A DNA stretch of 64,000 nt from Paucibacter sp. Y2R2-4 (lineage in GTDB: Bacteria; Pseudomonadota; Gammaproteobacteria; Burkholderiales; Burkholderiaceae_C), in assembly GCF_025717535.1 (NCBI RefSeq), contig NZ_JAJIRO010000005.1:248001-312000 (forward strand), given 5' to 3'. Positions 37,335-45,445 of this stretch are shown one piece after another. The translations under genes and the position numbers were made by a program. The notes beneath the pieces are model-generated. The model saw only the letters and a program-made list of their open reading frames with translations, was not told where the DNA came from and did no database searches. Within the stretch, counting starts at the first letter, position 1. Every line of letters starts with the position of its first letter.

Positions 37335-39047
37335 ATGAAAATAAATGATAAATCCGTTCGAGGACTTATTGCTCGACTGGCTGATGTTATTCGCGCGGAG
37401 AACATTACTGCATCCAATTATTTGGATTTGTATGCTGGTGATGAAGCTCTAGAGTGTATTGATAATGTAAATAATCAAGCAATATACGGCCGCCGAGGAT
37501 CGGGAAAAACGCATCTGCTTAAGGCGCTTCAAGAAAAAATAAATGCTGACTTTGAAAATGGGCGAAGACTTTGTGTTTACATTGACGCAAGAAACATCCT
37601 GCCGCTAATAAATAGTTCAGTGGCTACTTCTGAAGAGTCTGCGCTTCTTATTTTCCAGGGAATCGTGCAGTCAATGATTGACGCATTCTCTATAAACGTT
37701 CGATTGATTTTTGGTCGAGACCAAATCATCCCATTGAATGCGGACCCGTTGGATAGTGATGCGGTCAGGCGGATTGAAGATCAACTGAGAAAAATCAACC
37801 TTGAATTTTCTGGACGGTCCCTCAGGCGGCTAGGTAGTATTGCGATTACTGAGGAGAGAAACTCGGGGTCGGAGTTTCAGTTGGAAGTGGCGGCCAATCC
37901 GAAAATTTCTGCCGGCGGTAAGTCTTCTGGAAAGCAGACAGAGGTGAAGGCAGACATTCGATATGTCAGTATCCAGGAAATATCATCGTCCTTGCAGGCC
38001 TTAATTGAGTGGTTAGACTTAAGCCGTGCGATATGCCTCATTGACGAATGGTCGGAGATTCCATCTGATGTTCAAAAACACTTGGCCGAACTGATTAAAA
38101 GGGTGTTCATTTCTAGTAAGTTCAGTTTTAAAATTGGAGCCATTCCAAATCGAACTGATTTAGGGCATAGAACGCCTGGGAAATTTTACGGCCTCGAGGA
38201 TGGTGGTGATATTTTCGGTTATCAACTGGATAATCGATATGTATTCGAAATCGAAAAAAACAAGACTAGAGATTTCTTCAATGACTTGTTGCATAGGCAT
38301 CTGTACGCTATCGACCCTGTAGTAGTGGAAGGCATCTTAAAAACAAATAATAAAACAGAGTCTACGTTCATAAATGCTTTTCTGACAAATAAGGCGTTGG
38401 GAGAGTTGTGTATTGCGAGCGCCGGCATACCTAGAGATTTTATTAATCTATTTATACACTCTTATGATCAGTTTAAATCCTCTTCATTGCGGCATATTTC
38501 TGTAAAGAATGTCCGAATGGCAACCTCGGGTTGGTATGAGACTGACAAGAAGAAGCAAATAGACGAGCACATGTCAGATAAGGTGCTCCTTCAAGCGATT
38601 GTTGAAGAAATTGTTATGAAGAAAAAGTCTAGTCACTTCATGCTTAGTGAAAAGCACTCTTCGAATCCTCACATTTTGAGCCTTATTGACTTCCGAGTAT
38701 TGCATCTGCGGAAAAAAGGATACTCTCATCAAGATATTCCTGGTGAGTCGTTCAATGTTTACTTCATTGACTATGGATGCTACAATCATTTGAATATAAC
38801 TAGGGCGAATTTGAATCATGCATCTTTGGATAATATATCTGTGCAGGATGATATGCGGCAAATAAGGCGCATAGTTATCTCGGATTCATTTTTGCAGAAA
38901 TTCCAAATGCACATTGGTGAGGCATTTTCATGTCCGGTTTGCAAGAAACCTGTCGATACTATGCATCCGGCCTATGTTAAGCAGCAACTCTGTAACAATT
39001 GCTTCGAGCCTGCCGGTCTTTCTGGTCAATCTCGGTCGACTGTTTAG
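37335..39047 (+). CDS. P-loop ATPase (AAA+, ORC/Cdc6-like) with C-terminal zinc ribbon
   Basis: 570 residues, AT-rich coding sequence, preceded by AAGGGGGGTG. Walker A is YGRRGSGKTHLL (about residues 51-62), Walker B AICLIDEWSEI (about 235-245), and a sensor-1-like strand follows (FKIGAIPNRTDLG). A C-terminal half of unknown fold has FRVLHLRKKGY and YFIDYGCYNHL (about 455-485), which resembles a winged-helix region of ORC/Cdc6-like bacterial ATPases. The protein ends with a zinc ribbon, CPVC and CNNC about 18 residues apart (from about 535). No nuclease motif is in the protein itself. Location in a small island beside a restriction-modification pair suggests a defence or replication-interference role; this is inference. 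Confidence 0.72.
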   Translation: MKINDKSVRGLIARLADVIRAENITASNYLDLYAGDEALECIDNVNNQAIYGRRGSGKTHLLKALQEKINADFENGRRLCVYIDARNILPLINSSVATSEESALLIFQGIVQSMIDAFSINVRLIFGRDQIIPLNADPLDSDAVRRIEDQLRKINLEFSGRSLRRLGSIAITEERNSGSEFQLEVAANPKISAGGKSSGKQTEVKADIRYVSIQEISSSLQALIEWLDLSRAICLIDEWSEIPSDVQKHLAELIKRVFISSKFSFKIGAIPNRTDLGHRTPGKFYGLEDGGDIFGYQLDNRYVFEIEKNKTRDFFNDLLHRHLYAIDPVVVEGILKTNNKTESTFINAFLTNKALGELCIASAGIPRDFINLFIHSYDQFKSSSLRHISVKNVRMATSGWYETDKKKQIDEHMSDKVLLQAIVEEIVMKKKSSHFMLSEKHSSNPHILSLIDFRVLHLRKKGYSHQDIPGESFNVYFIDYGCYNHLNITRANLNHASLDNISVQDDMRQIRRIVISDSFLQKFQMHIGEAFSCPVCKKPVDTMHPAYVKQQLCNNCFEPAGLSGQSRSTV

Positions 39048-39758
39048 TTTTCTGTTTTACAAAGTCCCATGCCTGCGGCAGCGAAGTTGCCAATGAAGGC
39101 CGCAGAGTAGTCTTGCGAGGGGGGGGGCGAGCGAGGACCGCACGACCTACACGTATCCACAGCCGGAACTCAAAAACCGGCAAGCTTGTATGTGCAGTAT
39201 TCAGTCGGAACGGTGGATCAGAGTCTGGCTTGCGCAAACATGGTTGAGACGCAGAGCGGGGGGGGCGCGATGCATGAACCCCGTGGATGTCCTCAGACAT
39301 TTTGGTGCAAAAGTTGGCCCACCCCTCGATTGCGCATTCGGCCCCCAAGCTCGACAGTACTGTTTCGGATGGTCAATAAAAACTAGCTGAGCGCCCCGAG
39401 GTTGCCAAATGCCCAAGCCTGACATTTGAGGTCGAGCGTGGCATTAATTCGATTGGTGCAGATTCGGCCGAGCTATAGTCGTTGCCCAGCATTGCACTAA
39501 ATGGTGACTATCTCTCGCTGCAGGTTGAGTAGAAAGAGCATAAGATTGGTTCAATCTTTTTCGTAATGGTGGAGGGCAAATGCGAGTTAACCTTTAGGGC
39601 TCTTTCCTCAAAGATGTAGCTGCTTTTCTGACTTATTTTCATCGTACTATCTCTAGATCTATGCTAGGACCATTTTATGGTCAAGCAAGGTCTATCCTAT
39701 TTTTTCTAAAAATTAGGGTGGCAATTTTTGACTACTGCCGATAAAACTATTTCTGGAT
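39048..39758. other. 711-base spacer between the ATPase and the 39759 gene
   Basis: No frame here is supported. The left part (39100-39400) is GC-richer, has two G runs (39119-39127, 39258-39265) and holds the right copy of the imperfect repeat; the right part is AT-rich, with an inverted repeat GACCAT/ATGGTC at 39668-39682. It looks like a junction between pieces of different origin. Confidence 0.5.
39258..39318 (+). repeat. Imperfect direct repeat, right copy
   Basis: Starts with eight G, then a diverged copy of the 37117-37179 segment (conserved blocks TGCA, CGTGGATG against CGTAGATA, CAGACATTTT, AAGTTGGC). With the left copy it brackets the ATPase gene. Confidence 0.55.
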
Positions 39759-40391
39759 GTGGATTTTAACTTTGTAAACATGACCGCCACTGAATTTTTT
39801 TACCGCGATATTTTTCAAGAGTTTCGATTTTTTCTTCTTCTGGAAAATCCGAAATCGACTCGCGAAATTACGGTTTCGATTAAAGAATTTTTCAAAAAAC
39901 AGTATTCTGATAAATATACCGTCTTATGTAGCCATGACAGTGGAAGTGAATTCTTGCTCGACATTATGGTTGCAGCGTTTGATCCAAAGTCGATCATTGA
40001 GAAAAATACGCTCAATGTTTCGTCAGCTGAATTCAGTGTCTTTGTCGGAGTTGAATCTGAGCTTGGCGGCGTTGGCGCATCGTCACCCTATGGTGTAATG
40101 AAAAATGTGGTCGAAGATTATCTGAAATTGCTTCTGGTTAACGTTCGTCATCGAGTTATGGTCTTTACCTCTCTTCCTTATCAGGGGGAGGATAATCATG
40201 TCGAATCAAGAGTGGAAACCCTCCGGCTGATCTATGAAAGAACCGCCGTAGCTTCTGGAGGGGTGCTCCTTATCCATCTGGTCGGCTCTCAACCAAGATC
40301 AACTCAAGTTCAAGCCCAAGTTTCTGCAGCATCAATCCGCGGATTTATTATTTCGCAGGACGGGAAGTCAGTGGTAGAGTTAAGTTCATAA
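39759..40391 (+). CDS. Unknown 210-aa island protein, possible PD-(D/E)XK-like nuclease
   Basis: AT-rich gene starting at a GTG (39759) or an ATG (39780); neither has a strong ribosome-binding site. No membrane segment. The central part EFLLDIMVAAF, then FSVFVGVESELGG (about residues 65-103), followed by a helix (MKNVVEDYLKLLLVNVRHR) and a strand (VMVFTSLPY), has the order of a restriction-endonuclease-like core with Asp and ExE in place of ExK. The absent lysine makes this tentative. It lies 711 bases after the ATPase gene, same strand and composition, so they may be parts of one acquired module. Confidence 0.5.
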   Translation: MDFNFVNMTATEFFYRDIFQEFRFFLLLENPKSTREITVSIKEFFKKQYSDKYTVLCSHDSGSEFLLDIMVAAFDPKSIIEKNTLNVSSAEFSVFVGVESELGGVGASSPYGVMKNVVEDYLKLLLVNVRHRVMVFTSLPYQGEDNHVESRVETLRLIYERTAVASGGVLLIHLVGSQPRSTQVQAQVSAASIRGFIISQDGKSVVELSS

Positions 40392-40415
40392 ATTTATTGA
40401 AGGTAACAAAAGGCC

Positions 40416-40724
40416 GTGAAGAAGATATCACTCTTAGTTGTTGTTGCTTTATTACTCTCCGCTTGTGGGGGAGTTGAGTCTGAAGCGAAGAAAGCAGTTC
40501 TAGGTCGGCTTAAAGACCCTGACTCTGCGAAGTTTGGGAAATTCACCCAAGTCAATGAAAAGACCGCTTGCTTGACTGTGAATGCTCGCAACTCTATGGG
40601 GGGCTACACTGGCGATCAGCAGGCGCATCTAATGAAATTTGAGGATAAATGGGATGTCATGACTATTGGCGAAGTGAGTCACGATGAGTGCATTGGCATT
40701 ATGAAGAAGGCCTCAGAGAAATAA
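40416..40724 (+). CDS. Small lipoprotein, 102 aa
   Basis: It begins at a GTG with KKISLLVVVALLLSACGG: a positively charged start, hydrophobic helix and lipobox LSAC with the lipidated cysteine at about residue 17. The mature part (KAVLGRLKDPDSAKFGKF, then ACLTVNARNSMGGYTGDQQ) resembles small lipoproteins widespread in proteobacteria and some phages, with unknown role. Preceded closely by the 39759 gene (24-base gap, AAGG upstream). It is probably anchored to a membrane; surface-exclusion or accessory roles are possible but unproven. Confidence 0.72.
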   Translation: MKKISLLVVVALLLSACGGVESEAKKAVLGRLKDPDSAKFGKFTQVNEKTACLTVNARNSMGGYTGDQQAHLMKFEDKWDVMTIGEVSHDECIGIMKKASEK

Positions 40725-41067
40725 TGCGGAATTGCTCAGTCGGGCCGTGCAAAAGGGTGTCGCGTGATAGAACTTTGTGGTGCCGGTAAGTAGTACCTTG
40801 TGTCGCTGGAAACTGGCCGCGCCTCGAGCACTTGATATGGTAATTGCAGCGTCATCGACTACCTGAGTTGGGTCGGAATCGAGGTCGGAAAGGGTACAAG
40901 CCTGCTGTTGGGAGGTCTGCCGAACTTGTACTAAGTGCATCGCATTCGGCTTACCAGCGCGAATCGGATTGGACGCCTTGGTTGGTCCTGGATATTCAAC
41001 TGGAAGGCGGTTCGGATTGAGTGGAGCAAAAGTACCTGGGGATGCCCCCAAATGCTTTTGTAGGGAT
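40725..41067. other. Spacer between lipoprotein and integrase
   Basis: 343 bases between two convergent genes. GC-mixed; a 112-codon leftward frame covers it but has no family resemblance or start signal. Nothing else seen. Confidence 0.5.
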
Positions 41068-42309
41068 CTAGTCCGGATACCGCACCTTCTCTAGAGCATC
41101 CCGTTTGGCCTGTATGCTGCTTCCACCCGAGTACAGGCCATAGGTCATAGTCTTCTTCTCGTGGCCCAGGATGTCAGCGGCGACACCCTCAGGAACTCCA
41201 GCCTGCTCCAGTAGTGTGGCGACAGTCTTGCGAATGGAGTGGAAGGAATGGGCCTTGCCAAACTCCAGGGATTCCTTGAGCTTGCCGAACCGCTTTGACA
41301 AGGGGTCAGACCTGATGCCGTACTTGCCTGCTGCGGAGGACGGGACCAAATATGTGTCGGTTGCTGCTTCCCCCATCGATGCCACCAAGGGCTTGATCAG
41401 GGAATGAATCGGCACCTGTCGAACCCCGGCTCCTGTCTTGGATGCCTTGATGGTGAGCATGCCTCCAGCGCAGTCCGAGACGGTCAGGCTGCAAAGCTCC
41501 TCAATGCGGGCACCAGTGTAAGCACCCAGCAGGATCAGGTTGGCGAGGTCTTGATCTCCAGCCTGGGCAGCCGCTTGGATTAGCTTGGAGACCTCTGCAG
41601 CGGTGAACGGCTGCCTGCCCACCGTATTGCTGGGGGCGACCTTTCGGGCCAGCTTGAAGGAGCCGGCGAAGGGGTCAGGGGCATCCACCGGGACAGTCTC
41701 GGAGTCTCGCAGATATCGCCAGAGGGACCGGCAGCTGCCCGCGATACGCTCCAGGCTTGACTCAGTGGAGCCGCTCTCTAGCAGCTTCTTGGTCCATGCC
41801 TTCACGGCTTGTGGCTGGAGGTCTTCAAGGTTGTGGAACTGCTCCAGCATCCCGAGGACATCCCTGTGTTGCTGGTCGATTGTCTTGGGAGCCAATCGGA
41901 GGTGTTCCTTCCAGGTCTTCACTAGAGGGGCCAGGGGGGTGGCTTGGTTGGTGGCGACCCGGTACAAAACGCTAGCTTTCTCCCGGTCAGCTAGCTTGGC
42001 GCTTGCCTTCTTTGCTTCATCCTGAATAGCAAACTGCACGCCATCATCGCCAGCCTCTTGGGCCTGGATGTAGTTCTTGCGGAGGGCTGACCAGTAGTCA
42101 TCCTTGGCGTTGGGGAGGGTGCCTCGGGCCTTCTTGATTTCCTCTTTCCAGCCAGCTACCAAGATGGCGGCGCGGAGCTTTGCCGTTGCCCTGTTGCTGG
42201 TCTGGGTGGACTGGACAAAGCGGAGCTTTCCAAGGGCCGGCCGGACATCCTTGGGGATGGTTAACACGGCCAGAAAGTTGGTCCCGCGCTTCTCAAGGTG
42301 GTCTGACAT
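41068..42309 (-). CDS. Tyrosine site-specific recombinase (island integrase)
   Basis: About 413 residues from the ATG at 42309 (an upstream ATG at 42363 is in frame). An N-terminal SAM-like DNA-binding arm region is followed by a catalytic domain with the tyrosine-recombinase set: arginine in YTGARIEELCSL, lysine in IKASKTG, HSIRKTVATLLEQAG (HxxR), ILGHEKK (His), and the nucleophile tyrosine in MTYGLYSGG. Its start codon lies about 120 bases from the right attachment site, so it most likely catalyses integration at the tRNA-Ser 3' end. No excisionase gene was recognised. Confidence 0.92.
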   Translation of the reverse strand: MSDHLEKRGTNFLAVLTIPKDVRPALGKLRFVQSTQTSNRATAKLRAAILVAGWKEEIKKARGTLPNAKDDYWSALRKNYIQAQEAGDDGVQFAIQDEAKKASAKLADREKASVLYRVATNQATPLAPLVKTWKEHLRLAPKTIDQQHRDVLGMLEQFHNLEDLQPQAVKAWTKKLLESGSTESSLERIAGSCRSLWRYLRDSETVPVDAPDPFAGSFKLARKVAPSNTVGRQPFTAAEVSKLIQAAAQAGDQDLANLILLGAYTGARIEELCSLTVSDCAGGMLTIKASKTGAGVRQVPIHSLIKPLVASMGEAATDTYLVPSSAAGKYGIRSDPLSKRFGKLKESLEFGKAHSFHSIRKTVATLLEQAGVPEGVAADILGHEKKTMTYGLYSGGSSIQAKRDALEKVRYPD

Positions 42310-42428
42310 GCTGTCTTGGTTGTGGCTTGCTGGAGGAGTAACTTTACCACCAAGATTTACCACTTAAACAACGATCTAAGTCGTTGTTTACTATGGAGTA
42401 AGTGACTTTTTTAATAAAAAATCGAGAG

Positions 42429-42446
42429 TCCCCCCCTCTCCTCCAA
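42429..42446. repeat. Right attachment site (attR), 18-bp direct repeat
   Basis: Exact copy of TCCCCCCCTCTCCTCCAA from the tRNA-Ser 3' end. Beyond it host DNA resumes with the displaced tRNA terminator. Confidence 0.9.
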
Positions 42447-42451
42447 ATCGC

Positions 42452-42483
42452 AAAGCCCGCTGAGCAAATGCTTAGCGGGCTTT
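42452..42483 (+). terminator. Original tRNA-Ser terminator, displaced by the island
   Basis: The arms AAAGCCCGCT and AGCGGGCTTT have a 12-nt loop and start 5 bases past attR. With the island removed, this would sit immediately after the tRNA-Ser gene. Confidence 0.78.
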
Positions 42484-42611
42484 GTCGTTTTTGCGGTGAC
42501 TCTCGCGTATTGTCTGTCGCAGGGGCCCCATTTGGAGGGGGTATCGCGTCTCTTGCAACTGTTGGACAGTGCTTCTGGCGCGGCGATTTGCCCGCTGCGC
42601 GGGAGCAGATC

Positions 42612-42860
42612 ATGTACTTCGACGAGGCCGACACTGGGGACTACCGCATTTATGCGGGCGCCATGGACCGCTTGAATAGCTACGGCTATGTGGCGGCCGT
42701 TGTGGTGGTGCGCATCCGGGGCGGCCTGCCGCGCCAGGAAGCATTTCGTGATGAGAGTCTGGCCGGTGGCTTTTGCTGGTCGTCGCCCAAGGAAGCCTTG
42801 CAATTTGCCTTGAATGCCGGGCGCGATGTCGTGATGTGTCGCATAGGCGCGCGCGCTTGA
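42612..42860 (+). CDS. Conserved small hypothetical protein, 82 aa
   Basis: The ATG at 42612 is preceded by GGGAG. A small alpha/beta protein beginning MYFDEADTGDYRIYAGAM with a hydrophobic strand (YVAAVVVVRIRGG) and ending DVVMCRIGARA; no signal peptide. Not recognised. It begins in host DNA about 165 bases past attR; the upstream frame back to 42402 crosses the island boundary and is not taken as coding. Confidence 0.55.
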   Translation: MYFDEADTGDYRIYAGAMDRLNSYGYVAAVVVVRIRGGLPRQEAFRDESLAGGFCWSSPKEALQFALNAGRDVVMCRIGARA

Positions 42861-43027
42861 AGGCCATGGGGATGCGCTTCAGCCGGGCCAGCAATTGAAT
42901 CCTGGGGTCGCGAAACTTTGAGCAAGGCTGAGGAAGTGCCGCTTTCTATAGCCAATAAACCGTGACTCGTCGCGCCATTGGCGCCCAAACCTTGCGAGTG
43001 CCTGTGCCGGGCGGCTACGCTGCGCAC

Positions 43028-44146
43028 ATGCTCAAAGTCACGACTGAAACTTTTACACCGGCTCCGGCATCGCATGTGCCCGTCATCAGCCATGTGCAAG
43101 CTTGGCAGGGCTTTATTGCCTATCTGACGCCGCTGCGCTTGATGCTCGCCTTGGGCTTGGCGTCTTTGGGCGCCTTGCTGTTGAGCCCGATTTTTGCAAC
43201 ACCGCTGCCGGTGCTCTTAGGTCGCACTTTATTTGTTGGCCTGCTGGGGTTGTTGGCGTTCTCGGCGGCTGGCCAATGGCCGAGGCGCTTGCCTCAGTGG
43301 ATGGCGCGTTGGCTGTTGCAGGTGCTGGTGGTGGTGGTGGCCGTGCCGGGCGCGACCTTGGTGGTCTATTTGATCGCGGTGGGCGGTGATATCGAGTCCT
43401 TGCTGCGCAGTCCGAATCGCTTGATGGGCTTTATGTGGATCGCGGGTTCGGGTCTGCTGGTGGCGCCCTTGCTGGCCATGGGAGCTTTGTATCGTCAGAG
43501 GGATGCCGAGGCTCGCAGCGAGGCTCTGCGTTTTGAGCTGGAGCGCAGTGAGTTGGAACGCCAAGCCTTGGACGGCCGACTGCGTTTGTTGCAGGCGCAG
43601 ATTGAGCCGCATTTCTTGTTCAACACCTTGGCAAATATCCGCGCCCTCGTTGAAACGGGCTCCCCGCAGGCGGCGCCGGTGTTGCGCAGCTTGATTGCCT
43701 ATCTGCGGGCGGCCATGCCGCGCTTGCAAGATGAGACGGCCAGTGTTGGTGATGAATTGGCCTTGGTTCGCGCCTACTTGGAGTTGATGCACCTGCGCAT
43801 GCCGGACCGACTGGAGTTTCGCATCGAGGTGCCCGCCGACTTGCAGGTCTTGAGGTGTCCGCCGATGGCCTTGTTGACCTTGGTCGAGAACGCGGTTCGC
43901 CATGGCATCGACCCCAGTGAAGAGGGCGGCTGCATTGTGGTTGCCGGGGCACTGAGCGAGGGCGATCGGGTAGCAAGTCTGTGGGTCAGTGACAGTGGTG
44001 TGGGCTTGGCTCAGAGCTCGGGCGCAGGCACGGGCCTGCGCAATCTGCGCGAACGTTTGAAAGTGTTTTACGGGCCCTCGGCGCGCTTGGACTTGACCGA
44101 AAATTCCCCTTCCGGGCTTCGCGCCGAAATTCGTTTTGACGTCTAA
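43028..44146 (+). CDS. LytS-type membrane sensor histidine kinase
   Basis: About 372 residues with four membrane helices in the first half (about residues 35-165), then a short coiled linker and the histidine kinase of the LytS/AlgZ class: phosphorylated histidine in QAQIEPHFLFNTLANI (about 195) and ATPase motifs in LTLVENAVRHGID and VSDSGVGLAQ, with TGLRNLRERL after them. The ATG at 43028 is preferred; an upstream frame reaches 42962. It is 50 bases before a LytTR regulator gene, its evident partner. Confidence 0.9.
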   Translation: MLKVTTETFTPAPASHVPVISHVQAWQGFIAYLTPLRLMLALGLASLGALLLSPIFATPLPVLLGRTLFVGLLGLLAFSAAGQWPRRLPQWMARWLLQVLVVVVAVPGATLVVYLIAVGGDIESLLRSPNRLMGFMWIAGSGLLVAPLLAMGALYRQRDAEARSEALRFELERSELERQALDGRLRLLQAQIEPHFLFNTLANIRALVETGSPQAAPVLRSLIAYLRAAMPRLQDETASVGDELALVRAYLELMHLRMPDRLEFRIEVPADLQVLRCPPMALLTLVENAVRHGIDPSEEGGCIVVAGALSEGDRVASLWVSDSGVGLAQSSGAGTGLRNLRERLKVFYGPSARLDLTENSPSGLRAEIRFDV

Positions 44147-44197
44147 AACATCGGCTTGATCGCTTTACATGCGTGGGGCCTTGAGCCCCTGGAATTT

Positions 44198-45061
44198 ATG
44201 GATTTGATGAACGCCAACCCTGGACGGACTGCTGCGGCGCCCACCGCTCTGATCGCAGATGACGAGCCTTTGCTGCGCGAAAGCCTGGCGCGTGCCTTGG
44301 CTGTGGTTTGGCCTGAGCTGAAGCTGCTGGCTCAGGCCAGGAACGGCCGTGAAGCACTGGAGATGTTCGAGCAGTTGCAACCGGATATTGTTTTCTTAGA
44401 CATTCACATGCCCGGGCTGAGTGGCATCGAAGTCGGGCGTCAGCTGTCGCGGCGGGCTCAAATCGTCTTTGTGACGGCCTATGAGCAATACGCGGTGCAG
44501 GCCTTTGAGCAAGGGGCTTTGGATTACTTGATCAAGCCGCTCGAAGATACGCGTCTCAGCGACACGGTGGAGCGCCTGAAAGCCCGCCTGTCAGAGCGGC
44601 GCCAACAAGGGACAGGGCCCGCGGACGAGGCAATGGAGGCGGTGCTCAGCAAGTTGCTGGAGCGAATGGGTCAGGTTCAGCTTCAATCCTCACCTCAGGC
44701 GCCGCAGGCGATATCAAATACCACGCCTACCAAGCCCTATCTGCAGTGGATTCGAGCCTCGGTGGGAGCCTCTCTCAAGCTGATTCCGGTGGAGGAAATT
44801 CTCTATCTGCGCTCCGACGAAAAGTACACCCTGGTCGCTTGGACCGAAGGCGAGGCCTTGATTCGAACGCCGATACGTGAACTTTTGGAGCAGATGGATC
44901 CGGCTTTTTTTGTGCAAGTCCATCGCTCGGTGGTGGTGAATCTGCGGGCGATCAGCCATGTCACTCGAGGCCCCAATGAGACGGCAGATGTGCATCTCAA
45001 AGGCCGTAGCGAGGTGCTGCCCGTCAGTCGCAGCTATTTGCATTTGTTCCGCCAGATGTGA
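44198..45061 (+). CDS. LytTR-family response regulator
   Basis: About 287 residues. The receiver has IADDEP, the phospho-acceptor in DIVFLDIHMPGLSG, FVTAYEQYAVQAF and YLIKPLED; a linker with low-complexity Gln/Ser precedes the LytTR DNA-binding domain (about 185-287, SLKLIPVEEILYLRSDEKYT, then FVQVHRSVVVNLRAI). It pairs with the kinase just upstream. The start at 44198 (MDLMNANPG) is chosen; a TTG at 44156 is in frame. Targets unknown; the family often controls exopolysaccharide, secretion or motility. Confidence 0.92.
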   Translation: MDLMNANPGRTAAAPTALIADDEPLLRESLARALAVVWPELKLLAQARNGREALEMFEQLQPDIVFLDIHMPGLSGIEVGRQLSRRAQIVFVTAYEQYAVQAFEQGALDYLIKPLEDTRLSDTVERLKARLSERRQQGTGPADEAMEAVLSKLLERMGQVQLQSSPQAPQAISNTTPTKPYLQWIRASVGASLKLIPVEEILYLRSDEKYTLVAWTEGEALIRTPIRELLEQMDPAFFVQVHRSVVVNLRAISHVTRGPNETADVHLKGRSEVLPVSRSYLHLFRQM

Positions 45062-45114
45062 CTTGGCCGCGCACCGCGCGGCCAAGTCTTGGGCTCCTGG
45101 TGATGCCTGGGGTT

Positions 45115-45300
45115 TCAGTGGCTGGGTTGAGCCTGCCCTGTCACCACCACCGGTTCTAGGCGCCACATCACGGGCGTGGCGCCTTCCGGGGTAAAGAACA
45201 GGGAATCGAGCAAGCCGACCAGCAGGATCAGCAAGAGTGCGATCAGCAGGGCCGAATGCAGCCCAGTCTCCGAGAAGGTATGGATCTTTTGGCTTGACAT
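45115..45300 (-). CDS. Small single-pass membrane protein, 61 aa
   Basis: CAGGAG lies before the ATG at 45300. A short polar N-terminus is followed by one strong membrane helix (LHSALLIALLLILLVGLLDS, about residues 14-33) and a polar tail. Not recognised. It is convergent with the LytTR regulator gene. Confidence 0.6.
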   Translation of the reverse strand: MSSQKIHTFSETGLHSALLIALLLILLVGLLDSLFFTPEGATPVMWRLEPVVVTGQAQPSH

Positions 45301-45386
45301 GATGGGAGCTCCTGAGAAGGCGCAGCAGAGGTCTGCAGAGAAACTCTATGCGTCGGTGCCGCAATCTTCCAGGTGCATTAGAAAAG

Positions 45387-45417
45387 AAAAAAGCGCGGAT
45401 CGACCGCGCTTTTTTTG
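45387..45417. terminator. Bidirectional terminator
   Basis: A run of A, the arms AGCGCGG and CCGCGCT with a 5-nt loop, then a run of T. It serves the pepP-like gene (read leftward) and could also insulate the small membrane gene. Confidence 0.78.
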
Positions 45418-45445
45418 TTGTGTGGCTTGAACCTTGCCGCCAGGC

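Larger units (their letters stand above)
33122..42446. mobile_element. 9.3-kb integrative element inserted in tRNA-Ser(CGA)
   Basis: Bounded by the exact 18-bp repeat, with a tyrosine integrase beside the right end and reading away from it. Cargo: a putative C39-like-fold protein, unknown small proteins, a methyltransferase/endonuclease pair, an AT-rich ATPase with a zinc ribbon, a possible nuclease and a lipoprotein. No phage structural, replication, relaxase or transfer genes are seen, so it is a small genomic island, either mobilised by other elements or a decayed remnant. Base composition is mosaic: about host-like in 33.5-36.9 kb and over the integrase, strongly AT-rich in 37.2-40.7 kb. 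Confidence 0.88.

Noticed and set aside
39186-39390. Several short overlapping frames in the ATPase-downstream spacer
   Set aside because: They occur on both strands over the repeat-like segment, lack start signals, and change frame over the G runs.
40713-41051. 112-codon minus-strand frame between lipoprotein and integrase
   Set aside because: No ribosome-binding site, overlaps the convergent lipoprotein end, and shows no family pattern.
33122-42446. Prophage
   Set aside because: No capsid, tail, terminase, portal or lysis genes are present; the element is a small integrative island.
42402-42611. Upstream extension of the 82-aa gene
   Set aside because: It crosses the attachment site and the tRNA terminator, so it is only an accidental open frame.
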